NCBI RefSeq assembly: GCF_003992675.1
Contig: NZ_RZMZ01000015.1
Coordinates: 682,001-746,000 of the forward strand
DNA from: Flagellimonas marinaquae
GTDB taxonomy: Bacteria > Bacteroidota > Bacteroidia > Flavobacteriales > Flavobacteriaceae
Reading direction: 5' to 3'
Length of the DNA stretch: 64,000 bases
Under the pieces are notes generated by a model, which was not told where the DNA came from, ran no database searches, and saw nothing but the letters and a program-made list of their open reading frames with translations. A program made the translations under genes and the position numbers. Of this stretch, positions 17,543 through 25,776 are shown in pieces (positions within the stretch are counted from its first letter, which is position 1; the number at the start of each line of letters is the position of its first letter).

Positions 17543-19129
17543 ATGAAATCAATTTCAAAAAAAATCAACTTATGGACCTTGTTGATATGGTCCATGACAT
17601 TATGCCTCGCTGTTTCGTGCAGCAAGGATGAAGGAACGGACCCTCCCATTGACAATGGGGGCGAAAACGGAGGCGAAAATGGCGGTGAGGAAAATGACGA
17701 CCTGCAGGCCATCAATGCGTACATTGAAAATCTATCTTACAATCCCGATGAGCTTTTAAATGTTCAAGATACGGGTGGGGGCGCCACGGAACGTACCGTA
17801 ACCAATGATAATACCATAAATACAGGCCCTACATTGGGACAGCTTTTCGAATGCAGGACACAAGACTACAATTTGGAGTCCAATTTTGATGATGTGGCCA
17901 TTTTGCGTCCGACCAATGGCATTGTTTTTCCCGGGGCTTTGGTCGTGGGCAACCAAGGTATGCTGGATGGCGCTCCAGACCCTTTGACCTTGGGTCGGGC
18001 ACCGGTAACGCTTCGGTTGGACCTACCGGGAATTGGATCGCAAGGGAACATTGTGGTGGACAATCCCACAAACTCCTCCGTACAGTCCAGTATTGATAAT
18101 GCTTTGGAGTGGTGGAACGCAAACGCCTACCAAGAGGGGTATGTGAACGCTTCCAATTCTTCTTATCAAGCTTCCACTTCATACTCTTCCAAGCAATTTA
18201 GTTTGGATGTTGGCCTGAATGTGGAATGGGCCACGGGATCATTGGCCTCACAATTTGAATATGAAAGCACAACGGAGAAGCGATATGCCGGGGTAGTGTT
18301 CAAACAAGTTTTCTACACGGTGACGATGGACACCCCAAGCTCTCCAGGAAGTGTTTTTGATACCTCTGTAAGCCAAGCCGCTGTTGCTTCTGCCATGGAT
18401 TCCGATACACCACCAGCCTATGTGAGTTCCGTTTCGTACGGACGCATCATTATGGTGCGTATGGAAACCACCAATACGAATACGTCGGTTGAGCTGGATG
18501 CAGTTTTGGAATACGCTGGTGGCGTGAGTGGTGTGGGAACGGTCAACTCGACCTATGATGAAATTTTAAAAACGTCCAACATAACGGTGGTTACCATTGG
18601 CGGAAATGCCGAAGCAGCCTCCGAGGCCATCAATTTAGCGGATATTGAATCGGGTTATGGTTCTTTGAACAGTGTAATTACGGGAGAGAATGCGGTGTAC
18701 AGTAGAGATAATCCGGGAGTGCCCATTGCCTATACCATTCGGTACTTAAAAGACAATACGCTGGCCAAAATGGGGTATACCACGGATTATCGGGTGGAAA
18801 GTTGCCAAACATTTAGGTATGATCACGCCAGTGTTGACGTGGACAACAATTCAATTTTTGATGTTCGGTACAGGTTTATTTATAAAACCGCGGGAACCAA
18901 CAATACGGTAATTGGTGGCTATAACACCGTAAACAATGGACAACGCTCCGTGAAAAGTCCACCGGATGGAGCGCACGATGTGGAAGTGGAATTCCAGTTT
19001 CAGGATGCTTTTGTTTGGAGGGCATTGGGAAGTCCTAGGTCTTATGGATATCTGAGCAGTCAAAAGTGCTTCGAAGTGACCAATAATTTACTTCTTCAGA
19101 TTACACTTTCACCCATTAGCTGTAATTAA
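17543..19129 (+). CDS. Thiol-activated (cholesterol-dependent) cytolysin-like surface lipoprotein
   Basis: A 528-residue CDC-family pore former. ATG 17543 gives a lipoprotein signal with lipobox LAVSC (Cys26) directly followed by SKDE, the acidic surface-export signal of Bacteroidota lipoproteins, then a GGENGG-repeat linker. CDC blocks are in order: RPTNGIVFPGALVVGN (about 122-137), RAPVTLRLDLPG, FKQVFYTV (253-260), PAYVSSVSYGRI, the twin-glycine hinge TIGGNA (353-354), and NPGVPIAYTIRYLKDN (390-405). The last 100 or so residues replace domain 4 but lack the Trp-rich undecapeptide ECTGLAWEWWR; one Trp (492) remains. Known CDCs bind cholesterol through that domain, so this member may use another receptor, as proposed for CDC-like proteins of Elizabethkingia. 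Confidence 0.88.
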   Translation: MKSISKKINLWTLLIWSMTLCLAVSCSKDEGTDPPIDNGGENGGENGGEENDDLQAINAYIENLSYNPDELLNVQDTGGGATERTVTNDNTINTGPTLGQLFECRTQDYNLESNFDDVAILRPTNGIVFPGALVVGNQGMLDGAPDPLTLGRAPVTLRLDLPGIGSQGNIVVDNPTNSSVQSSIDNALEWWNANAYQEGYVNASNSSYQASTSYSSKQFSLDVGLNVEWATGSLASQFEYESTTEKRYAGVVFKQVFYTVTMDTPSSPGSVFDTSVSQAAVASAMDSDTPPAYVSSVSYGRIIMVRMETTNTNTSVELDAVLEYAGGVSGVGTVNSTYDEILKTSNITVVTIGGNAEAASEAINLADIESGYGSLNSVITGENAVYSRDNPGVPIAYTIRYLKDNTLAKMGYTTDYRVESCQTFRYDHASVDVDNNSIFDVRYRFIYKTAGTNNTVIGGYNTVNNGQRSVKSPPDGAHDVEVEFQFQDAFVWRALGSPRSYGYLSSQKCFEVTNNLLLQITLSPISCN

Positions 19130-19137
19130 CTAGTGCT

Positions 19138-19190
19138 GACAGTCGGCCGCTCAAGTGGGGTTCAACCATTTGATGCCGGCTGTTTTTATT
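19138..19190 (+). terminator. Terminator of the cytolysin-like gene
   Basis: ACAGTCGGC...TCAAGTGG / CCATTTGA...GCCGGCTGT then TTTTT: a long imperfect stem 8 bp after the stop. A dispersed repeat of the ctcgtggctacgctcactcgaaatgaca type follows at 19213-19252. Confidence 0.65.
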
Positions 19191-19274
19191 CCCATCAACT
19201 AGGGAATAACTTAGCGATTTCTCGTGGCTACGCTCACTCGAAATGACAATACATGCCATCCAGATATTGAGGAT

Positions 19275-21446
19275 TTATTTCTTCGCCTCGACCAATTCCA
19301 GTTGGTCCACGCTCACATTGGTAGTGAACATTCCGTAATTGACCACGGCCTTGCCTTTTTCCAAGGTATCGATACTGCCCACGGCTTTGCCATCCTGCAA
19401 GCGCACGCGGTCGCCCACCTTAAACACGGGTCGGGGTTTGTTCTTTTCGGCCTGGATTTCTTTCTTCTTTTTGATCTTCTTCTCTACCCGCACCTTTTTG
19501 ATCTGTTGCTCCAGTTCTTGGGCCACCTGCTGTTGCTCCTGTTGCTTCTCCTTGGCCTTTTTGGCCGTGGTCTTTCTGCGTTTGCTGTTCTCGGTTTCCA
19601 CAATGCGAAGCATTTCAGAGATCAAAGGGCGCTTTTTCTTGTCGATGAAGTATTTTTCGGCGGCGGTGTTCACCTTGTTGCCCAATTGGATCATGCGTTG
19701 GTTGTGGTCGTACATCTCCTGATAGCTCTCCAACTTGGACTTGATCTTCGAGTTCAGCTTTTCCAACCGCTCGGATTCTTCACGCGCCTTGATTTCCTCT
19801 TCCTTCAGCTTGGAGCCCGTCTCCACCATTTTGCTGCGCTCTTTCTGCAGTTTGGCAATGGTGGCATCAAACCGGACCTTGCCGCGTTCAATTTTCTTCT
19901 TCGCCTTGTTGATCAAGGAATAGGGAATACCGTTCTTTTGGGCCACCTCAAACGTAAAGGAGCTGCCCGCTTCGCCCAATACCAATTGAAAGGTGGGTTC
20001 CAGCGTTTTGGCGTTGAACAGCATATTGGCATTGGTGGCATGTGGCAATTCGTTGGCCAAGGCCTTGAGGTTGGCGTAGTGGGTGGTGATGACCCCATAG
20101 GCTTCACGCTCGTAAAAGACCTCCAAAAAGGCTTCCGCCAAAGCACCGCCCAATTCGGGGTCGCTACCCGTTCCAAACTCATCGATGAGGAACAAGGTCC
20201 GTTCGTTGCACTTCCGCAGGAAACGGTTCATGTTCTTGAGCCGATAACTGTATGTACTTAGATGATTTTCAATAGATTGATTATCCCCAATATCCGTTAA
20301 AATCTGGTCAAAAAAGCAGACGGAGCTACGCTCGTGCACGGGTATCAGCATCCCGCTTTGAAGCATGACTTGAAGCAGTCCGATGGTCTTTAGCGTGATA
20401 CTTTTTCCGCCCGCATTGGGCCCAGAAATCACGATAATACGGTTTTCCGTATGCAGTTTAATGGTCTGTGGCCAGGTCTTTTCGTTCTTTCGTTTGTTGG
20501 ACAAGTAGAGCAGGGGGTGGAAGGCATCCCTCAGATACAGCTCCCGCTCCTCGTTGATTTCGGGCAGCAAACCGTTCATTTCGTTGGCATACTTGGCCTT
20601 GGCTGCGGTAATGTCGGTTTCCGCCAAGTAGGATTGGTAGGCTTTCAACAGTTCCAAATAGGGCCGAATCTGGTCTGTTAACTGGTTGAGGATACGTTGG
20701 ATCTCTTCCTTTTCCTCAAACTCCAGATTGCTCAATTCGCGGGTGTAGGACAGGGTGGCTTCGGGCACAATGTAAACGATGCTTCCCGTTTTGGAAGTGC
20801 CCATCACGGTGCCTTTCACCTTTTTGCGGTGCATGGCCTTTACGGCCAACACCCTACGGTTCTCCATCACGGATTCCCGGATTTCATCCAAAAAATCCGA
20901 GGATTGATAACGCCCCAATGCGCTATTGAAGCTTTGGTTGATCTTGCTCCGTACTTCATTGATCTGCATTCGAATCAAACGGAGGTCGTTGGAAGCGGAA
21001 TCCTTGACTTCGCCGAATTTATCGATTACCGCGTCAATGGCATCGGGAATCTCAGGATGCAGCTCCAGTCCGTTGACTTTATCAAAGAGCAAAGGATAGT
21101 ATTCCTTGAATTTTTTAAAGAATTTTTGGTGGATTTCCACTGTCCTGCAAATCCCCCCAATTTTTCGGAAACCTGTAATCTCCAGCGTGCTATTGTCAAT
21201 CTTCAATAGGCCTAGCTCACTATTGATATGGTCAAAACCATGATTGGGAATGCGGTTGTCGTTGGAAAAAGAGGCCAAATACTCCGAGGTTTGCCCCAGT
21301 ACATCCATCAACTCCTGTTTTTTTCGATACGGTTGGATGTCCAGCGCCCGTTCCTTGCCCAATTCGGTATTGCAGCGTGCAGCGAGTTGGGTCAATACGG
21401 TCGGGAATTCGAGGTCTTGAAGTGTTTTGGAGTGAATGTTTCGCAT
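19275..21446 (-). CDS. mutS2: MutS2 family protein lacking the Smr domain
   Basis: A 723-residue MutS2: MutS III/IV-like helical core (residues 1-330), ABC ATPase with Walker A GPNAGGKS (342-349), Walker B LFLIDEFGTGSDP and the H-loop TTHYANL, then a long coiled coil (about 510-660) and a terminal KOW-like beta domain (about 665-715). Bacterial MutS2 usually ends in an Smr endonuclease domain (about 780 residues total); here the protein stops after the KOW-like part and no Smr motif (LDLHG, TGHG) is seen. MutS2 is known for acting on recombination intermediates and on collided ribosomes. The missing Smr domain means nicking, if any, must come from elsewhere. Confidence 0.92.
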   Translation of the reverse strand: MRNIHSKTLQDLEFPTVLTQLAARCNTELGKERALDIQPYRKKQELMDVLGQTSEYLASFSNDNRIPNHGFDHINSELGLLKIDNSTLEITGFRKIGGICRTVEIHQKFFKKFKEYYPLLFDKVNGLELHPEIPDAIDAVIDKFGEVKDSASNDLRLIRMQINEVRSKINQSFNSALGRYQSSDFLDEIRESVMENRRVLAVKAMHRKKVKGTVMGTSKTGSIVYIVPEATLSYTRELSNLEFEEKEEIQRILNQLTDQIRPYLELLKAYQSYLAETDITAAKAKYANEMNGLLPEINEERELYLRDAFHPLLYLSNKRKNEKTWPQTIKLHTENRIIVISGPNAGGKSITLKTIGLLQVMLQSGMLIPVHERSSVCFFDQILTDIGDNQSIENHLSTYSYRLKNMNRFLRKCNERTLFLIDEFGTGSDPELGGALAEAFLEVFYEREAYGVITTHYANLKALANELPHATNANMLFNAKTLEPTFQLVLGEAGSSFTFEVAQKNGIPYSLINKAKKKIERGKVRFDATIAKLQKERSKMVETGSKLKEEEIKAREESERLEKLNSKIKSKLESYQEMYDHNQRMIQLGNKVNTAAEKYFIDKKKRPLISEMLRIVETENSKRRKTTAKKAKEKQQEQQQVAQELEQQIKKVRVEKKIKKKKEIQAEKNKPRPVFKVGDRVRLQDGKAVGSIDTLEKGKAVVNYGMFTTNVSVDQLELVEAKK

Positions 21447-21569
21447 CTTTTTCTACTAGCAGCGCAAAGATAGGATTTTGAAGTGTTTTGTAACCGTAGT
21501 GCCTGTAAAAACAATCGGCATTGTGTACTTTTGACAGCTACGGAAAACCAATGGACCCATTGGAGCGTT

Positions 21570-21674
21570 ATGAGAAGTGATAATACAGTAATCTATATCA
21601 TTGCAGCAGTGATTTTGCTGCATTTTGTGGTCGGCATTGGCTATTTGATCTATAAATTGACCAAAAAGAAATAA
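21570..21674 (+). CDS. Small single-helix membrane protein, 34 aa
   Basis: ATG 21570 opens a 34-codon frame: polar MRSDNT, a helix IYIIAAVILLHFVVGIGYLI and the basic tail YKLTKKK, giving an N-out/C-in single-pass protein by the positive-inside rule. It lies 8 bp upstream of ung and would be co-transcribed with it. The clean topology and tight spacing argue for a real small protein. Function unknown. Confidence 0.6.
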   Translation: MRSDNTVIYIIAAVILLHFVVGIGYLIYKLTKKK

Positions 21675-21682
21675 GGAACGGC

Positions 21683-22348
21683 ATGAACGTGAACATTGAA
21701 CCTAGCTGGAAAGTACAGTTGGACCGGGAATTTGAACAATCGTATTTTCAGGATTTGGCAACATTCGTGAAACAGGAATATCAAAACCACACCTGTTACC
21801 CAAAGGGTAAGGATATCTTTTCTGCTTTCGATCACTGTCCGTTCCAAGAAACCAAAGTGGTGATTATAGGGCAGGACCCATACCATGGGCCCAATCAGGC
21901 CAATGGCCTCTGCTTTTCAGTGAAGGACGGTATTCCGCACCCGCCGTCCTTGGTAAATATTTTTAAGGAAATCAAAGTGGATGTGCAAAAACCTTATCCG
22001 CAAAGCGGCAATTTGGAACGTTGGGCGGAGCAGGGCGTGCTGCTGCTCAATGCAACGCTTACGGTGCGGGCACATGAAGCAGGGAGCCATCAAAATCGGG
22101 GCTGGGAACGCTTTACGGACGCGGTCATCCAAACGGTTTCGGGTGAACTGGAAGGGGTGGTGTTTTTGCTTTGGGGCGGATTCGCCAAGAAAAAAGCAAA
22201 GCTTATTGACAAAACCAAGCATCATATCCTCACATCGGGGCACCCTAGTCCTTTGAGTGCCAACCGGGGTCTGTGGTTCGGCAACCAGCATTTTAGCACT
22301 ACGAACAAATTGTTAGCCCAAATGGGGAAAGAGCCAATAGATTGGTGA
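21683..22348 (+). CDS. ung: Uracil-DNA glycosylase, family 1
   Basis: A complete UDG (221 aa) that excises uracil from DNA to begin base-excision repair. The water-activating motif GQDPYHGPNQANGLCFSV carries the catalytic Asp, and the DNA-intercalation motif is HPSPLSANRG. Proline-rich PHPPSL follows the first motif as usual. Second gene of a small operon with the 34-aa membrane protein. No anomalies. Confidence 0.97.
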   Translation: MNVNIEPSWKVQLDREFEQSYFQDLATFVKQEYQNHTCYPKGKDIFSAFDHCPFQETKVVIIGQDPYHGPNQANGLCFSVKDGIPHPPSLVNIFKEIKVDVQKPYPQSGNLERWAEQGVLLLNATLTVRAHEAGSHQNRGWERFTDAVIQTVSGELEGVVFLLWGGFAKKKAKLIDKTKHHILTSGHPSPLSANRGLWFGNQHFSTTNKLLAQMGKEPIDW

Positions 22349-22354
22349 AACCTG

Positions 22355-22545
22355 TCACCTCGAGTCTTTCGACTTCGCTCAAGATAAACTCAAGTCGAGA
22401 GGTATATTGGTTACTAATGATGGAATTAATCGGGCTCGACTCCACTCAAGATGAACTCAAATCGAGAATTAAACGAAGCCGCTTTTGGTGTATACGGTCT
22501 CGACCGCGCCTGTTTGCCGACAAAGGCAGGTTCGACTTGACATCA
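22355..22545. repeat. Spacer with degenerate dispersed repeats, no gene
   Basis: The spacer holds copies of a 'CTCAAGATAAACTCAAGTCGAGAG' type element: ACTTCGCTCAAGATAAACTCAAGTCGAGA (about 22370) and ACTCCACTCAAGATGAACTCAAATCGAGA (about 22439), plus GCCTGTTTGCCGACAAAGGCAGG. These resemble the dispersed repeats near 37204 and 62095. No coding sequence is seen. Confidence 0.5.
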
Positions 22546-22557
22546 CTTTTGGAAAAA

Positions 22558-23406
22558 CTATTTCCAAAGGAAGTGTGATGAATCCTGAATCTTCTCTATC
22601 AAATTCAGGTCGTGCAGCCTAGCCTGTACCTCATTGATGGTCTTTTCGGGGAGCTGTTCCTGCCCCCAGTGCGTTTTGGAGAGCCATTGTTGGATATCTT
22701 CCAATTGCTGTTCGTAGCGGTTGGACAGGGTTCTATCGATACTGGGAATTTGTTTGAATTCCACCGTATAGGTATTGATGACTTCCAAAATGTGTTTCAC
22801 TAAGCCTTCATTCGCTTGAAGAAAGTTCTTGTTGGCAGCCACCACAAAGCAGGGCCATGGAGTAGGGCAGTCGCCAACGCGCTTGAAGATTCCCTTATCT
22901 ACCAACGGTTTTGTGGTGAAATGTTCCCACATAAAATAAGCACCTGAGCCTTGGGTCAAGCTTTCTACGGCACCATCAAGGTTGTGGATGATCTCAAACT
23001 GGAGCTTTTCCGTGTCCCATCCTTGGTTTTGCGCATTGATGTACGCCATGAGATGACTTCCGCTCCCCATGCGGCTGATGGCCACTTTGTCGTGCTCAAG
23101 AGATGCGATGGAATTTCGGTCGCTGTTTGCCGCAACATGGATGCCCCAGAGCAAGGGGGACGATACATAAGTTTGCACAATCTTGGAGGGATTGCCTTGC
23201 GAGATACTCTTTATGATGCCTTCGGTGAGGATAATGCCCATATCGGCTTCACCATCTTGAAGCATTTGGGCCATTTTGCCCGTTCCTTCGGGTACATCGG
23301 TCCATTCCAGTTCAATTCCCCGATCTTCGAAGGCGTTGTCTTCCATGGCCAAGTGCCAAGGTAGATTAAAGTGTTCCGGAACTCCAATAATGCGTACCTT
23401 TTTCAT
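22558..23406 (-). CDS. Type 2 periplasmic-binding-fold protein without signal peptide
   Basis: A 282-residue SsuA/THI5-like substrate-binding fold: RIIGVPEHFNLPWHLAMEDNAFEDRGIELEW at the start, then GEADMGIILTEGI and the AISRMGSGSHLMAYI second-lobe entry. Such proteins usually bind sulfonates, nitrate or thiamine precursors for ABC import. Here no signal peptide or lipobox precedes the domain and no ABC permease or ATPase is adjacent, so it is predicted cytosolic with an unknown ligand; an enzyme-like role is possible. It follows the phosphorylase gene by 70 bp on the same strand. Confidence 0.7.
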   Translation of the reverse strand: MKKVRIIGVPEHFNLPWHLAMEDNAFEDRGIELEWTDVPEGTGKMAQMLQDGEADMGIILTEGIIKSISQGNPSKIVQTYVSSPLLWGIHVAANSDRNSIASLEHDKVAISRMGSGSHLMAYINAQNQGWDTEKLQFEIIHNLDGAVESLTQGSGAYFMWEHFTTKPLVDKGIFKRVGDCPTPWPCFVVAANKNFLQANEGLVKHILEVINTYTVEFKQIPSIDRTLSNRYEQQLEDIQQWLSKTHWGQEQLPEKTINEVQARLHDLNLIEKIQDSSHFLWK

Positions 23407-23476
23407 ATCATTCTGTGCTTAGTTGCTTAAAAATAGGATGCCATTTGGTATCTGTCAAAAAAAACCACCCAGAAAA

Positions 23477-24364
23477 TTATACCAGTTGACTTTTAGAGAT
23501 ACATTCCAAGGTGAACCGAATCAGTTCATCAATACTCTGATGGCCATTTTTGGAGAATTCCCCAGTGGCCCTGTTGGCCAAGATAACATTAAGGGAAACG
23601 GCTCGGTGTCCATGCAACTTGGCAAGGCCATACATGCCAGCGGTCTCCATTTCAAGGTTGGTAATCTGCTTGCCTTCGTGTGAAAAGCCAGCTAATTTTT
23701 CATTAAAGTCTTTGATGGCGGGCGCTAGGCGCAACGACCTTCCTTGTGGTCCATAAAACCCTGAATTTGTAACTGTTACCCCATATCGTATACGATTTTC
23801 ATGGAATAATTCAGCCAAACCTGTATCACAATCCACGGCGTAGGGATGGATTTGGTAAGGGCTCCAGTCCAAGTATTTGGTTAAAGCCTGCTCCAGGGTG
23901 TTGTTTTTGATGTGTCCACAGTCGTAGAAGTGAAGTAGATTATCAAACCCGATACCGGTGCTGCTGATCAAAAAAGAGTCTACAGGAATATCAGGCTGTA
24001 AGGAACCGGATGTACCGACCCGTATAAAATGTAGTGTCCTTTTCTGCTGTTTGACTTCCCTAGTCTCAAAATCGATATTGGCCAGCGCATCCAATTCGTT
24101 AAAAACAATGTCGATATTGTCCGTTCCGATTCCTGTGGAAATAGCTGTGATACGTTTTCCGTTATACGTACCCGTGTGGGTCACAAACTCCCGCTTGTTT
24201 TTTCTGATTTCGACTACATCAAAGTATTTGGAAACTTCTTTAACGCGATCAGGGTCACCTACGGTAATAATGATGTCCGCAATATCCTCTGGAAGGAGAT
24301 TGAGGTGGTAAATGCTCCCATCTGCATTAAGGATGAGCTCTGAACTGCCCAGTGAGGCGTCCAT
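23477..24364 (-). CDS. Nucleoside phosphorylase (uridine phosphorylase-like)
   Basis: A 295-residue PNP/UDP family I enzyme. The phosphate-binding start is TVGDPDRV, the phosphate/ribose site is IRVGTSGSLQPDIPV, and the substrate-side NLEMETAGMYGLAKLHGH carries the conserved Glu-Met-Glu. It reversibly cleaves nucleosides with phosphate; uridine is the likely substrate but the base cannot be proven. It begins 3 bp after the stop of the DUF1835 gene, so the two are one operon. Confidence 0.88.
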   Translation of the reverse strand: MDASLGSSELILNADGSIYHLNLLPEDIADIIITVGDPDRVKEVSKYFDVVEIRKNKREFVTHTGTYNGKRITAISTGIGTDNIDIVFNELDALANIDFETREVKQQKRTLHFIRVGTSGSLQPDIPVDSFLISSTGIGFDNLLHFYDCGHIKNNTLEQALTKYLDWSPYQIHPYAVDCDTGLAELFHENRIRYGVTVTNSGFYGPQGRSLRLAPAIKDFNEKLAGFSHEGKQITNLEMETAGMYGLAKLHGHRAVSLNVILANRATGEFSKNGHQSIDELIRFTLECISKSQLV

Positions 24365-24367
24365 TTG

Positions 24368-25300
24368 TTAAAGTTTCAGGATTCGTTCGGTGTCCGTGTT
24401 GTATAGGAAGTTATACTTTAAAGAACCACCTAGATACATCTGATTATCACGTAGTTCTGAATAGTAATTGGTTTCCTGCTTGAGTACGTGAAGTCCTTTT
24501 TTGGTGAGTTTGACCGGATTAAAGGAGCTGAACAATGGCTTCAAGGAAGTGATCATTCGGTCGTACTGCGTGTCTCCAAACCCATAATACCCTTGATCGG
24601 CCAAAAGATTGCCCATCAATTCCTTCTTGGATTTCGGCTTTTGTTCCTTGGCCACTTCCAATATATGATTTTCCAGGTCGTTCAATCCGTTTTTAATGGT
24701 AGGGAAGCGTTTGAGATGGGTTTTTAAGGCCTCTGAGAGGTATTCAAACTGAAAATCGTTATTGGCCATCTGGTTTTCCAAACGGATCGGATTATCGCTG
24801 CAATAGAGCTGCCAAATGTAGTCGGCGTATTCGATATCGTCCTGCGAAAGCACCTTTCTGTTATCGTACAGCTCCATCAACTTGGCGTCGCTGAGTTCGT
24901 TCAGGCCATACAATTTACTGGAGCCATCTACTTTTCCACTGCACACCAAGGATACCTCGGCATGTCTTCGGTGTGTCTTGAGCCAACTCAGAACGGCCAA
25001 CATATTGATTTGGCAGAACAAATCATACTCAAACCATAGAACTATATGGTCTTGTTGCTTGTGGTTACAGAGTGAGCGGTATTCTTTTAAGGTTTTTTCA
25101 ATGAACCAAGACTTGGATATTTTGTAATTCTTGTTCAAGAACTCGAACCTGGTCTTCCAGAAGGATTCACTTCCTACTGAGGAAAGGGTCTTGCCTTCGC
25201 AAAGCATTTCCCTCCAGGTGATTACATCTCCTTTAAATTCTAAAGATTGTAACCTAGACGTGAAACTGTCCCCGTTGGTAATATGCAACAGTGATTTCAT
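24368..25300 (-). CDS. DUF1835 domain-containing protein
   Basis: A 310-residue protein with the DUF1835 N-terminal hallmark LLHITNGDSF and GDVITWREMLCEG, followed by the conserved HIVLWFEYDLFCQINMLAVLSWL segment and a C-terminal winged-helix-like part (about 215-285). No catalytic motif is recognised and no signal peptide is present. Translationally close (3 bp) to the nucleoside phosphorylase, which hints at a nucleotide-related role without proving it. Confidence 0.85.
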   Translation of the reverse strand: MKSLLHITNGDSFTSRLQSLEFKGDVITWREMLCEGKTLSSVGSESFWKTRFEFLNKNYKISKSWFIEKTLKEYRSLCNHKQQDHIVLWFEYDLFCQINMLAVLSWLKTHRRHAEVSLVCSGKVDGSSKLYGLNELSDAKLMELYDNRKVLSQDDIEYADYIWQLYCSDNPIRLENQMANNDFQFEYLSEALKTHLKRFPTIKNGLNDLENHILEVAKEQKPKSKKELMGNLLADQGYYGFGDTQYDRMITSLKPLFSSFNPVKLTKKGLHVLKQETNYYSELRDNQMYLGGSLKYNFLYNTDTERILKL

Positions 25301-25444
25301 TTTCAGCTTAGCTTTCGTTGGTTAGGAAGAATAAAAGTAATGTTTAAAGCAGGAATTCAAAAATTTTTTCACAAAACATTGGCCTGGGAGGCAAGTTTTT
25401 AACATGAAACAAAAACCTAACCGATTTTTTGTTAAATTCATAGG

Positions 25445-25774
25445 TTATCCACCTACCCGCTTCACTGAGAAGCCATTTTCCTTAAGGAAATCCATGATTT
25501 TATCCCTGTAATCCCCTTGGATGATGATGGACTCATTTTTAAAGCTACCGCCTACGCCGAGCAGTGTTTTCAGGTCTTTTGCCAATTTTTTAAAGTCACT
25601 ATTGGCTCCATTGTAGCCCTCGATGATGGTCACAGGTTTGCCTTTGCGTTTTTCGTATTTACAGATAATCGGGTCGTCCTGTAGCCAATAGGATGATTTT
25701 TCTTCGTTGGTGTCCGGAGTTTCTTCCGGTTCGTAATCGGGAAAAAGGTTCTTCAATTGGTCTTTGAGGTCCAT
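25445..25774 (-). CDS. SUI1/eIF1-like translation factor (YciH family)
   Basis: A 109-residue protein with an acidic N-terminal third and a C-terminal SUI1 domain: KGKPVTIIEGYNG, LKTLLGVGGSFKN, IIIQGDYRDKIMDFLKENGF. SUI1 proteins bind the small ribosomal subunit and influence start-site fidelity. Its ATG is 2 bp after the stop of the upstream oxygenase gene, so they form an operon. The region 25301-25444 holds no visible gene. Confidence 0.93.
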   Translation of the reverse strand: MDLKDQLKNLFPDYEPEETPDTNEEKSSYWLQDDPIICKYEKRKGKPVTIIEGYNGANSDFKKLAKDLKTLLGVGGSFKNESIIIQGDYRDKIMDFLKENGFSVKRVGG

Positions 25775-25776
25775 GT

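Noticed and set aside
17395..17724. Minus-strand open frame of 109 codons covering the regulator-cytolysin spacer
   Set aside because: Low-complexity SPPFSPPFSPPL section is the antisense of the Gly-Glu linker of the cytolysin; it also crosses the spacer repeats.
19224..20261. Long plus-strand open frame of 345 codons, Leu/Phe/His-rich
   Set aside because: Runs antisense through the mutS2 coding region; the composition is the mirror of a Lys/Glu-rich coiled coil.
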